From CAWIJK01 sp963836375 (GTDB taxonomy: Bacteria; Actinomycetota; Acidimicrobiia; Acidimicrobiales; RAAP-2): a DNA stretch of 64,000 nt. Under the pieces are notes generated by a model, which was given only the letters and a program-made list of their open reading frames with translations, did not search any database and was not told the DNA's origin. Positions 24,608 through 32,556 of the stretch are shown here, one piece after another. A program made the position numbers and the translations under genes. Positions within the stretch are counted from its first letter, which is position 1, and each line of letters starts with the position of its first letter. The DNA is taken from the NCBI GenBank assembly GCA_963836375.1, contig CAWIJK010000002.1:248001-312000 (forward strand). Direction: 5' to 3'.

Positions 24608-24660
24608 CCACGGCGCCGGCGTCGCCCGGCGGGTCTGGGGCGGTCGTCGGGCGCCCCGGG

Positions 24661-25698
24661 TCAGCTCGCCGGGCAGTACCCGTGCTTGACCAAGAAGGCG
24701 TCCAGCGCCGTCACGTAGCCCGAACCCGACGGCCAGAACGGCGAGCTCTGGGCGGCCGTCACGTCGGCCCCGAGCTTGTGGTGGCCCTCGAGTGACGCCA
24801 GGGTGGCCGTGACCTCGGCGCGTTGTCCCAGTTCGCAGCGGTCGGCCGCCCAGGCGGCGAGAACGCCCAGGTCGTCTTGGGGGCTCTGGCGGAAGGCCGT
24901 CCACCAGCGGGTGGCGTCGGAGCGGATGAGCGACGGGAACCGCCGGGTGACGTTGGTGAAGGCCCCGTGGTCGAAGGTGAGCACCTCGACGGGATCTCCT
25001 GACGCGGCGTAGTCGGTGAACTCGTAGGAGAACGAGTCGTCGGCGGTCACCAGGCCCGGTTCGTGATTGAGATCGGTCAGGACGACGCCGGGATCGCCGA
25101 TGGGCCGGTCGACCGAGGTCAGACCGGCCCCCGAGCGGGTGTAGGCGCGCACGATCGTGCAGCAGTGGGCACCGCCCGTGTAGAAGCCGAGGAGTACCGT
25201 GGGCGCCGAGTCGCCACCGAAGGTCGCCACACACAGGGGCTTGGTTGGGTTCGACGACTCGTAGTCGGCCAACGACTCGAGGTCGACGTCACCGGCCTGT
25301 TTCGGCGCGCTCACCTTTTCGGTCGTCGTGGCTGAACCGGGGCCGGTGACGGTGAGCGTCGCCCCGGCGACGGTCGGCAGGCCGTAGGTGGTCGACGCCG
25401 TCCCGGTCAAGGTGGCCCGGACGCCTCCCGACGAGGCGCTGGCCGTGAGCCTCGTCCCGTTGCGGGGGTCGTCGGGCGTCGTGGCACACGAGAAGCCCGA
25501 GGGTGACCGGGGCCCCGCGCTCACCGCGGCCGACGCGCCGGGGCCGGTGGCCCCCGCGGCGCCCAGGCCAGGTCCGACGGCCAGGCCAAGTCCCAGACCG
25601 ACCGCCAGGGCGCCGGCGCCGGGCCCGCCGATCCCGCTCCGCCGCACCCTCCGATCGGCCGACTCCTTGGGGGTCCTCCACCGCGCCAACCGCCCCAT
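24661..25698 (-). CDS. Secreted protein of unknown function
   Basis: A 345-residue protein with an Arg-rich N-terminus followed by a long Gly/Ala/Leu-rich stretch (GALAVGLGLGLAVGPGLGAA), reading as a signal or membrane anchor; no lipobox Cys is seen. The mature part contains FGGDSAPTVLLGFYTGGAHC and CTIVRAYTR, a GGAHCC motif with paired Cys, and several isolated Cys that could form disulfides outside the cell. No domain is recognised. AGGAGCG precedes the ATG at 25698. It is separated from its neighbours by about 50-100 bp. Confidence 0.65.
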   Translation of the reverse strand: MGRLARWRTPKESADRRVRRSGIGGPGAGALAVGLGLGLAVGPGLGAAGATGPGASAAVSAGPRSPSGFSCATTPDDPRNGTRLTASASSGGVRATLTGTASTTYGLPTVAGATLTVTGPGSATTTEKVSAPKQAGDVDLESLADYESSNPTKPLCVATFGGDSAPTVLLGFYTGGAHCCTIVRAYTRSGAGLTSVDRPIGDPGVVLTDLNHEPGLVTADDSFSYEFTDYAASGDPVEVLTFDHGAFTNVTRRFPSLIRSDATRWWTAFRQSPQDDLGVLAAWAADRCELGQRAEVTATLASLEGHHKLGADVTAAQSSPFWPSGSGYVTALDAFLVKHGYCPAS

Positions 25699-25792
25699 CC
25701 GCTCGCTCCTGTCCGGTCGCCGGGCGCTCCCCGTCCGGTCCATCATCATCCATACCGGCTGCCCGGGGGCATCGGGTACCCTCGGCGCCCGG

Positions 25793-26818
25793 TCAGGCGG
25801 CCCGGAGGGTGGCCACGACCCGGGCGAAGGCGGCGTCGTCGCGTTGGTCGGCCGGTGGGGCCAGCAGGATCCCCTGTCCGAGGGCGGCGAAGCGGTCGAG
25901 GAGGATCCCGGGGATCTCTTCGAAGCGTCCCGTCGGCACCAAGGTGTCGAGCACCTCATCGGTGACCACCGAGGCCAGGTCGCCCCAGTCGCCGCTGCGG
26001 ACCATGGCGGCTAGGCGGGGCGCCATCTCCTCCCACCCGTAGAGCTCGAGGGTCCGCCGGTAGGCCGGGGTGGAGTACAAGAAGGCGAACAGGCGCCGTT
26101 GGCGCTCTCGCTCGGCGGCCAGCGCCTGGTCGTTGGCCCCGGTGATGACCTGGGTGCCGACCACCAGCTCGAGGTCACCGGGGTCCCGACCAGAGCGCTT
26201 CGCCCCGACGGCCAGGTTGGGCAGGCAGATCGACCGCAGGTACCGCGGGTTCGAGTTCGTCGGGTGGGTCACGAAGCCATCGGCCAGCTCCCCGGCCAGT
26301 TGGCACATCGCCGGGTTGACCCCGCCGAGGTAGGTGGCCGGTGGCGAGGTGTCCGGGTCGGGGCCGGGGTTGAAGTACGGCTGGAGCCGGGTGATCCGGT
26401 AGTAGGGGCCGTGATGGGCCACCGGCCCGCCGGCCCCGAAGGCCCCGTAGAGCGCCCCGAGGGCCCCCAGGTAGTCGCGCAGGCGCTCGACCGGCTCGCC
26501 CCAGGGCATCCCGTAGCGGTCCTCGATGTTCTGGCGGATCTGGGTCCCCAGCCCGAGTTGGAAACGGCCGCCCGACAAGCGGGCCAGGTCCCAGGCGGCG
26601 TACGCCGTCAGCGTCGGGCTGCGGGGGAAGGCCAGGGTGACGGCGGTCCGGATGGTGATGCGCTCGGTGTGCTCGGCCACCAGCAGCGAGAGGCCGAGGG
26701 AGTCGTGGATGGTCTCGGCCACGTGCAGCCCGTCGTAGCCGAGGGCCTCCACCCGCTTGGCGTGGGCCACCGCCTCGGCCAGCCCGAGCCGCGGGTCCAT
26801 GCCCGAGTAGACCCTCAT
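25793..26818 (-). CDS. LLM-class F420-dependent oxidoreductase
   Basis: A 341-residue luciferase-like monooxygenase-fold protein (TIM barrel) that in actinobacteria usually takes coenzyme F420. It opens MRVYSGMDPRLGLAEAVAHA then KRVEALGYDGLHVAETIHD and contains ITIRTAVTLAFPRSPTLTAY, GRFQLGLGTQIRQNIEDRYG, and DDAAFARVVATLRA at the end, all typical of this family. The start overlaps the stop of the upstream crotonase gene (ATGA at 26815-26818), so the two are coupled. The substrate is unknown. Confidence 0.9.
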   Translation of the reverse strand: MRVYSGMDPRLGLAEAVAHAKRVEALGYDGLHVAETIHDSLGLSLLVAEHTERITIRTAVTLAFPRSPTLTAYAAWDLARLSGGRFQLGLGTQIRQNIEDRYGMPWGEPVERLRDYLGALGALYGAFGAGGPVAHHGPYYRITRLQPYFNPGPDPDTSPPATYLGGVNPAMCQLAGELADGFVTHPTNSNPRYLRSICLPNLAVGAKRSGRDPGDLELVVGTQVITGANDQALAAERERQRRLFAFLYSTPAYRRTLELYGWEEMAPRLAAMVRSGDWGDLASVVTDEVLDTLVPTGRFEEIPGILLDRFAALGQGILLAPPADQRDDAAFARVVATLRAA

Positions 26819-27585
26819 GTCTGGCGGCGGCCGCGCTCGATGATCGCCGCCCGTTCGGTGGCCAGCCGTGACTGGTCGAAGCGCTCGGCCATCCACTGGC
26901 GGGCCAGGCGGCTCTCGAGCCGCCAGGCGTCGTCGCCGGACAGTTCGCCCACCGCGGCGTAGGTCCGTCGGATCTCGGCGATGTTGGCGGCGGGGATCGA
27001 GGCGATGGAGGCCGCCAGCTCCCGGCACCGGGGGAGCAGCTGGTCGTGGGGGACCACCTCGTTGACCAGGCCCCACTCGTAGGCCCGCTCCGCCGGCACG
27101 AAGTCGCCGGTGAAGCTCATCTGGCGGGCCCGGTTGATCCCGATCAGCTCGGGCAGCCGAATCGTGAGGCCCGCGCCCGGCATGGCCCCGACCCGGGCGT
27201 GGGTGTCGGCGAACCGGGCCCGCTCGGAGGCGATCAGCAAGTCGCAGGCCAGGGCCAGCTCCAAGCCGCCGGTGACCGCGGGCCCGTTGATCGCCCCGAT
27301 GACCGGGGTGCGGTGGATGGGCAGCATGCCGAGGTGGGCGGCGGGGGACAGCTGGCGCTGCTGCTGGACCGACCGGATCTCGCTGGAGAGTTGGCGGAGG
27401 TCGAAGCCGGCGCAGAAGGCCGGGTCGGCACCGGTGAGGATGATGACGGCCACGTCGGCCCGGCTGTCGAGGTCGACGACGCACTCGTCGAGCAGGGCGA
27501 CCAGTTCTCCCGAGAGGGCGTTGCGGGCCTCGGGGCGGTTGAGGGTGACCAGGGCCACCTGGTCGGCGACGGTCACCTCCAGCAT
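26815..27585 (-). CDS. Enoyl-CoA hydratase-related (crotonase-fold) protein
   Basis: A 256-residue crotonase-fold protein. VALVTLNRPEARNALSGELV, AFCAGFDLRQLS (oxyanion strand) and VIGAINGPAVTGGLELALAC define the fold. Both hydratase glutamate positions are changed: the first lies in DTHARVG where PEI is expected and the second in RARQMSFTGD where a Glu is expected. It is therefore unlikely to be a classical hydratase; hydrolase, isomerase or non-catalytic roles are open. It sits between an SDR gene (27-bp gap) and the LLM gene (4-bp overlap) in one operon. Confidence 0.85.
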   Translation of the reverse strand: MLEVTVADQVALVTLNRPEARNALSGELVALLDECVVDLDSRADVAVIILTGADPAFCAGFDLRQLSSEIRSVQQQRQLSPAAHLGMLPIHRTPVIGAINGPAVTGGLELALACDLLIASERARFADTHARVGAMPGAGLTIRLPELIGINRARQMSFTGDFVPAERAYEWGLVNEVVPHDQLLPRCRELAASIASIPAANIAEIRRTYAAVGELSGDDAWRLESRLARQWMAERFDQSRLATERAAIIERGRRQT

Positions 27586-27612
27586 CGGCCGCTCACGGTC
27601 CTTCCCACGGGC

Positions 27613-28497
27613 TCAGCCCCTTCGGCCGGCGGCCCGGCCCGGGCCCTCGGGGGCCGGCGTCCGCCAGTCCGGGTGCAGGCCGAGGTCGAGGGCGACCTTC
27701 TGGGCCCGGACGGTCTCCCCGTTGCCCACGCCCGGCGGCGCGGTGGCCAGCCAGGCGATGACCGCGCCGGGGACGCTGGGCGGTGCGCCCCGGTAGTGGC
27801 CGGCCAACCCGTTGGCCTGCGCGTTGGCCAGCTGGCGCTCGGTGTCGACGTAGCCCGGATCCAGGTTGTAGGCCCGCACGCCCCGGTCACCGAGCTCGAC
27901 GGCCAGGATCCCGGCCACCCGGTGGAAGGCGGCCTTGGAGGCGGCGTAGCCGAGTCCCCAGCCGCCTTGCCCCACCGGGGCCGGTGGGTCGGCCACGGCG
28001 ACGTGGGACGTCACGTCGACGATGACCCCCGAGCCCGCTTCGAGCATCGACGGGAGGACGGCTTTGATCGTGACCACCTGGGAGACCACGTTGGCCGACA
28101 GCCGGGTCTCGAGTTGCCCGACGGTCAGCTCGCTGAAGGGCACCATCCCGCCGGGACCGGTGTAGATGGCGTTGTTGACCAGCACGTCGATCCGTCCCCA
28201 GCTGGCGAGGACCCCGTCGACAGCCGCCCGCAGTGAGGCGTGGTCGAGCAGGTCGGCCACGTGGACCTGGGCCCGTGACCGCCGGTCCTCGATCCCCGCT
28301 GCCGTCTCTTCGAGGCTTCCCGGGACACTCTGGTGGTCGCCGACGTCCGAGTCGTCCCTGCCGGTGCCCCGACGCAGGGTCCGGGCCGTGATGGCGACGT
28401 CGAAGCCGGCCTCGGCCAGGGCGAGCGCGGCGGCCTTGCCGATGCCCCGGCTGGCCCCGGTGACCAGCGCGACCGGGCGGCCGTCGGTGGTGCTCAC
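27613..28497 (-). CDS. SDR family oxidoreductase
   Basis: A 294-residue short-chain dehydrogenase/reductase. The cofactor motif is TGASRGIG at residues 14-21; NNA follows in DVLVNNAIYTG; the active site is DVTSHVAV with Tyr-Lys in YAASK. A His after DLGL near the C-terminus and a long insertion after the fourth strand (RRGTGRDDSDVGDHQSVPGS) are unusual. It is the first gene of the SDR-crotonase-LLM run, suggesting a degradative acyl-CoA or terpenoid pathway, which is inference. The start is GTG at 28497. Confidence 0.88.
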   Translation of the reverse strand: MSTTDGRPVALVTGASRGIGKAAALALAEAGFDVAITARTLRRGTGRDDSDVGDHQSVPGSLEETAAGIEDRRSRAQVHVADLLDHASLRAAVDGVLASWGRIDVLVNNAIYTGPGGMVPFSELTVGQLETRLSANVVSQVVTIKAVLPSMLEAGSGVIVDVTSHVAVADPPAPVGQGGWGLGYAASKAAFHRVAGILAVELGDRGVRAYNLDPGYVDTERQLANAQANGLAGHYRGAPPSVPGAVIAWLATAPPGVGNGETVRAQKVALDLGLHPDWRTPAPEGPGRAAGRRG

Positions 28498-28740
28498 CGG
28501 ACCGTGTCTAGCCGAACGGCCCGGCGCGGCGCCGCTCAGCCGCCGGGGAGGGCGGCCGCGGCGCGCATCGGGTCGTTGCGCGCGTCACCACCCGCGGAGC
28601 CCCGGGGACCCGGCGTCGCCGAAGGCGAAGATCCCCCCGTCGCAGGCCTCCAGCCGGTACCCTTCGCCGGCGGGGGTGGGCGCCGTGGCCACGATGGGCT
28701 TGTCGAAGGCCTATCGACCGGGCCCCTTTGTGCCCGTGTT

Positions 28741-28787
28741 CTCAGGGCCTGATGGTTCTCAGGGCCCGATGTGCTCAGGGCCTGACG
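28741..28787. repeat. Three short direct repeats at the 3' end of the methyltransferase gene
   Basis: CTCAGGGCCTGATG (28741-28754), CTCAGGGCCCGATG (28758-28771) and CTCAGGGCCTGACG (28774-28787) repeat with a 16-17-bp period. The last copy overlaps the methyltransferase stop codon. GGGCC and GGGCCC elements could pair locally, so this may serve as a terminator for the minus-strand operon. The rest of the interval 28498-28740 shows no gene. Confidence 0.5.
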
Positions 28788-29428
28788 GCCCAGAGGTACA
28801 GGCGCTCGGTCGGGGCCTCCGCCTCGTAGGGCGGCCGGCTCGTCAGTTCGTGGACCGTCAGTCCGGCCCCGCGCACGAGCCCGGAGAGTTCGGCGGCGCC
28901 GAGGAGCGTCGCGTCGATGCCCACCGGCTTGTCGAACCAGCGCTGGGCGTGGAGCACGCCCCGGCCCCCGTGGACGGCCAGCAGGGCGCAAGCCCCCGGT
29001 CGCAGGACCCGGTGGATCTCGGCCAGGGCGACGGGGATCTCGGGGCGCCGGAGGTGGATGAGCGAGTAGAAACAGACGGCGGCCCCCACGGCGTTGTCGG
29101 CCACCGGCAGTGCCCGCAGGTCACCGCAGATGTAGCGAACCTCGGGGTGGCGGTGCCGGGCCTCGTGCACCATGGCAGCCGAGACGTCGATCCCGACGAC
29201 GTCGGCCACCCGCGGCCCCAGCCACGCCCCGACCTGTCCGGGTCCGCACCCGAGGTCGAACAGAGTGGTCCCGGGTCCGAGCTCGGAGCCGAAGCGCTCG
29301 AGGAGGGCCCGGTCGAAGGGCTTGGAGGCCAGCTCCTGGTCGAAGCGTTCAGCGTACTCGGTGGCGACGACGTCATAGGTGGCAGCGGGATCGGCCCAGC
29401 CCTGCGCCCTCGGCGCCGGACCCGTCAC
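28775..29428 (-). CDS. Class I SAM-dependent methyltransferase
   Basis: A 217-residue methyltransferase of the Rossmann type. Motif I is LFDLGCGPGQVGAWLG, the acidic end of strand 2 is VVGIDVSAAMV, and VCFYSLIHL with IHRVLRPGACALLAVHGG are post-motifs typical of type 11 methyltransferases. TYDVVATEYAERFDQELASK is the usual N-terminal helix. The GTG at 29428 overlaps the stop of the beta-propeller gene (GTGA), implying coupling. The acceptor is unknown; small-molecule methylation is likely. Confidence 0.9.
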   Translation of the reverse strand: MTGPAPRAQGWADPAATYDVVATEYAERFDQELASKPFDRALLERFGSELGPGTTLFDLGCGPGQVGAWLGPRVADVVGIDVSAAMVHEARHRHPEVRYICGDLRALPVADNAVGAAVCFYSLIHLRRPEIPVALAEIHRVLRPGACALLAVHGGRGVLHAQRWFDKPVGIDATLLGAAELSGLVRGAGLTVHELTSRPPYEAEAPTERLYLWAVRP

Positions 29429-31032
29429 GGTGCCCCACGCCGGGCGCGGCGGCGCCAGGCGAGCCACCCGCCGAGCGCGACCGCCACCACGAGCACGATC
29501 GCCAGCACCACCCATGCGGTGTTCGAGCCGTGACCGGTGCCCGCACCCACGGTGGTCGGCGGTGCGGCCGTGCTCGTTGGCCGGCTGGTCGTCGCCGACG
29601 ACGTGGGGGTCGTCGACGCCGCCTGGCCGGCGAAGGCATGGACCTGGTCGGCCGAGGGGGCCAGGAGGAGCCCGTCACCCACCGAGGGGGTGGGGAAGTG
29701 GTTGGCCACCGCCCCGATGGAGAACTGCTGGGTCACGATGCCGTCGGTGCGGTCGAGGGCGTAGAGGGTGCCGTCCTGACCGATGCTCCACACGAGCCCA
29801 CCGGTCACGATGGGTGGACCCTGGGCCCCGGCCGTCGCCTGCCAGAGGCGCTCGAGGCCGGGAGGCGTGGCGCTCGCCTCGAGCGCCACCACACCGGTGA
29901 GACACGGAAGGTAGACGACATCGCCGACGACGGCGACCCCGCCGCTCACATCGTCGCCACAGACCGACGGGAGCTCAGCCACCTGGCCGCCGATCCCGCC
30001 GAGGTGGCCCTGGTGGAGCAGGTAAGCCGTCTGAGATTTGCCGGCCTGGACCACCAGGCCGTCGGCCAACAGCGCCGGCGCCGCCGAGCCGAGATCGAGG
30101 TCGTCGGCGTTCTCCGATGCCCAGTCGGCCGGGGCGAAGAACTGCAGCAGCTCGAGGGCCGGGGAGAGCTCGAGGACCGAGTCGCTGTTGTCGTAGGGGG
30201 ACCCGGCGGCGTCCTCGGACCCGTTGCCGACGGCCACCCAGATGTTCCCGGAGCCGTCGACGACCGGGGCGGCGCCGCCCATCCACACCGCGCCCTCGCG
30301 CTGGCCGGCACCGCCGTCGATGCCAAACGTGTCGGCGCTGCCTCCGCCCTCGGGAACCGCCTCCACCCAGCCGTGATACGACGAACAGTCGCCGTAGTTG
30401 CCGCCGAAACCGAACACCACCCGCCCACCTTGGAGGGTCAGCGCCGTCCGCTGCAGGAGGGCCGCCGTGTCGACCCCTGGGGGATCGACCACCTGGTGCA
30501 GCTCGACGGCACCGTTGGTCAGGTCGAGGCCGACCAGGACGTGGGAGGGCGACCCGGCGGCATCCTCGTCGGCCACCGCGAACAGCTCGTTGCGGGCGGC
30601 GTCGATCACCGGCGTGCCGGTGATCCCGACCGTCGGGGTGATGTCGCCGCACGGTAGCGAGCTGTCCGGGACCGGGGTACCGAGATGGGTGGACCACTCG
30701 ACGGTGCCGTCGGCCGCCCGCAGGGCGTAGACGGTGTCGTTCTCGGTGGCCACGTAGACGGTGGCCCCGAGGACGAGCGGCTCACCGAAGAGGTCACCGT
30801 CGAGGACCGGTGAGGTCCACGCCGGGCGGGCCGGGTCGAACCGGGTGCCTGAGCTGTCGACCCCGGTCCCTCCGACGTCGTGGTGGTACACCGTCCAGTC
30901 CGCCGGCCCGGCCACCGGGGCCCCGCTCGAGGTGCTCGGGCCGGCGGCGACGGTCATCGAGAGGGTCCCGATCACCGCCGCCAGGGCGCAGGCCCAGAGC
31001 CTGGTGGCCGGGGAGCGACGCATCACCCCCAT
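29425..31032 (-). CDS. Membrane-anchored PQQ-type beta-propeller protein
   Basis: A 535-residue exported protein. Residues 8-35 are a signal peptide (LWACALAAVIGTLSMTVAAG). The body has repeated blades such as VYVATENDTVYALRAADGTV and LYALDRTDGIVTQQF, the PQQ-like/outer-membrane-protein beta-propeller pattern. A Thr/Ser/Pro-rich linker leads to a C-terminal helix (TAWVVLAIVLVVAVALGG) and a basic tail, so the propeller is anchored on the outer face. No dehydrogenase residues are recognised, so it may be a scaffold or ligand sensor. The start is ATG at 31032 or the ATG 9 bp later. It is coupled to the methyltransferase by a 4-bp overlap. Confidence 0.85.
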   Translation of the reverse strand: MGVMRRSPATRLWACALAAVIGTLSMTVAAGPSTSSGAPVAGPADWTVYHHDVGGTGVDSSGTRFDPARPAWTSPVLDGDLFGEPLVLGATVYVATENDTVYALRAADGTVEWSTHLGTPVPDSSLPCGDITPTVGITGTPVIDAARNELFAVADEDAAGSPSHVLVGLDLTNGAVELHQVVDPPGVDTAALLQRTALTLQGGRVVFGFGGNYGDCSSYHGWVEAVPEGGGSADTFGIDGGAGQREGAVWMGGAAPVVDGSGNIWVAVGNGSEDAAGSPYDNSDSVLELSPALELLQFFAPADWASENADDLDLGSAAPALLADGLVVQAGKSQTAYLLHQGHLGGIGGQVAELPSVCGDDVSGGVAVVGDVVYLPCLTGVVALEASATPPGLERLWQATAGAQGPPIVTGGLVWSIGQDGTLYALDRTDGIVTQQFSIGAVANHFPTPSVGDGLLLAPSADQVHAFAGQAASTTPTSSATTSRPTSTAAPPTTVGAGTGHGSNTAWVVLAIVLVVAVALGGWLAWRRRARRGAP

Positions 31033-31093
31033 CCTGGTCCAGTGGCCGCCCGAGCGAGGTTCCCCGACCACCCCGGCGCCCGGCCGGCCGTCG

Positions 31094-32233
31094 TCAGTCC
31101 GGTCGGGCCGGCTCCTCGTCCGCCCCGAACAGGCGCAGCGGTTCGGTGCCAACCGTTGGCCCGGTGCGGCCGCCCCGGGGTCGGTCGCCGGCGGCCGGGC
31201 CCCGGCCGTCCGGTTCCTGGGCGACCGATTCGGCGTCCAGGGGGAAGTACCCGGGCACCTCGTGGTGGGCGACGTCGAGGTACACCTTGGCCTCGGGGGG
31301 CGCCCCGAAGCGGCCGTGGCTCCAGCGGACCTCGACGTGGCCGGCCACGGCCAGGGGGCGGCCGGTGTCCTTGTCGCGTACCCGGGCCTGCCATCCGACC
31401 CGGGGCTGGCCCCCGGGCTGGGGCTCGATGTCGAGGGCCTCGAGGCGGAAGCGCAGCCGCCAGTCCCAGGGGGTGGCGACCCGCAGCCGCAGGGGCCGAC
31501 CGGCGGCCCGGCCGAGCACGAAGTACGGGGCGCTCCCCATGCGCACGAGGCGCCAGAACATCGCCTCCCGGTCGCCTGCTCCGAGGGCGCCGGTCCAGCG
31601 GGCGGCCGAGGCGGCGCTCACGGCCCGGGTCAGGGCCACGTAGGCCGGCTCGGCGCCGTCGGGCCAGCCGCGGGCCAGGGCGACGCGCAGGCGGCGGCGG
31701 TCTCCGGTGCTCAACGAGGCGGCGTCCGCCGGGAGACCGGCCAGGCCGACCCCCTGGCGCACCCGGCGGTAGAGCTCCTCATGGGCGCCGGGGGCCACCT
31801 CGGCGAACCAGTCGCCGCTGCGCCGACCGTGGGGCCCGGCCAGCAGGCCGTCGAAGAGGTGGGACGGCGAGGCGTTGAAGAGGATCTTGGAGAGGTACTT
31901 GCAGCTGACCAGGTAGACATGGTCGACCCGCAGGTCGACGGGCGCCACCTCGTCGCCCGGGGCCCGCCCCGAACCCTTCCACTCGATGCTGAGCGGCGGC
32001 CGCCCGCGGAGGGCTCCGGGAGACGCCAAGAAAGCGGTGCCGTTCTCGAAGGCGGCGTCGAACGCGTCGTCGAAGGCGCCCCCGGCGCGCACCGCGCCCA
32101 GCTGGTCCCACATCTCGGGCGAGACGCTCACCATCTGTGCGGGCCGCTCGGCCAAGGCGGCATCGACCGAGGAGTGGCCGAGCATCCCGAGACCGGTCAC
32201 CAGCTCGGTCACGGTGGTCCGCAGGTTGGGCAC
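31094..32233 (-). CDS. Unknown protein of the methyltransferase cassette, possible nuclease
   Basis: A 379-residue protein without a recognised family. The N-terminal 130 residues contain AAFENGTAFL (Glu 63), PPLSIEWKGSGR (Glu 84) and VDHVYLVSCKYLSKIL (S-C-K 110-112): a helix Glu, an acidic strand and a strand ending S-x-K, compatible with a degenerate PD-(D/E)xK nuclease core. The C-terminal half has VEVRWSHGRFGAPPEAKVYL and a final basic and acidic tail. It starts 1 bp after the stop of the 104-residue gene, in an operon whose first gene is a DNA methyltransferase. Nuclease function is inference from context and motif spacing only. Confidence 0.6.
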   Translation of the reverse strand: MPNLRTTVTELVTGLGMLGHSSVDAALAERPAQMVSVSPEMWDQLGAVRAGGAFDDAFDAAFENGTAFLASPGALRGRPPLSIEWKGSGRAPGDEVAPVDLRVDHVYLVSCKYLSKILFNASPSHLFDGLLAGPHGRRSGDWFAEVAPGAHEELYRRVRQGVGLAGLPADAASLSTGDRRRLRVALARGWPDGAEPAYVALTRAVSAASAARWTGALGAGDREAMFWRLVRMGSAPYFVLGRAAGRPLRLRVATPWDWRLRFRLEALDIEPQPGGQPRVGWQARVRDKDTGRPLAVAGHVEVRWSHGRFGAPPEAKVYLDVAHHEVPGYFPLDAESVAQEPDGRGPAAGDRPRGGRTGPTVGTEPLRLFGADEEPARPD

Positions 32234-32234
32234 G

Positions 32235-32549
32235 CTACCCGCCGAACAGGGGCTGGAACTGCAGCTCGAGCGACGCCAGCTCGACGTCGCCGGCGCCGTA
32301 GAGCTCCATCGACGGGTAGACGTCGACCGCCACCCCGGTCCGCTCGATCCAGGTGCCCACGGCGTCCCCCCACCGCTCCTCGACCAGGGCCCGGCGGAGC
32401 TCGTCGCGCAGATCGGTCGGGAGCCGGCCGGCCGGGGTGGTGGCGATCAGTTTCAGGGCCAGGACCCAGTTGAGGGACTCGAGGTCGTCGGCGGCGATGA
32501 CCACGGGAGGGTCGTCGCGGACGACGGCGCAGGCGATGAGTCTGGACAT
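32235..32549 (-). CDS. Small protein of the methyltransferase cassette
   Basis: A 104-residue protein, not recognised. It begins MSRLIACAVVRDDPPVVIAA and has LRDELRRALVEERWGDAVG and VDVYPSMELYGAGDVELASL. It is acidic, predicted mixed alpha/beta, with no signal peptide or membrane helix. It lies 7 bp downstream of the DNA methyltransferase and 1 bp upstream of the 379-residue gene, so it must belong to the same functional unit. Possible roles are a specificity or adaptor subunit or an inhibitor; nothing in the sequence decides. Confidence 0.65.
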   Translation of the reverse strand: MSRLIACAVVRDDPPVVIAADDLESLNWVLALKLIATTPAGRLPTDLRDELRRALVEERWGDAVGTWIERTGVAVDVYPSMELYGAGDVELASLELQFQPLFGG

Positions 32550-32556
32550 GGTGGCC

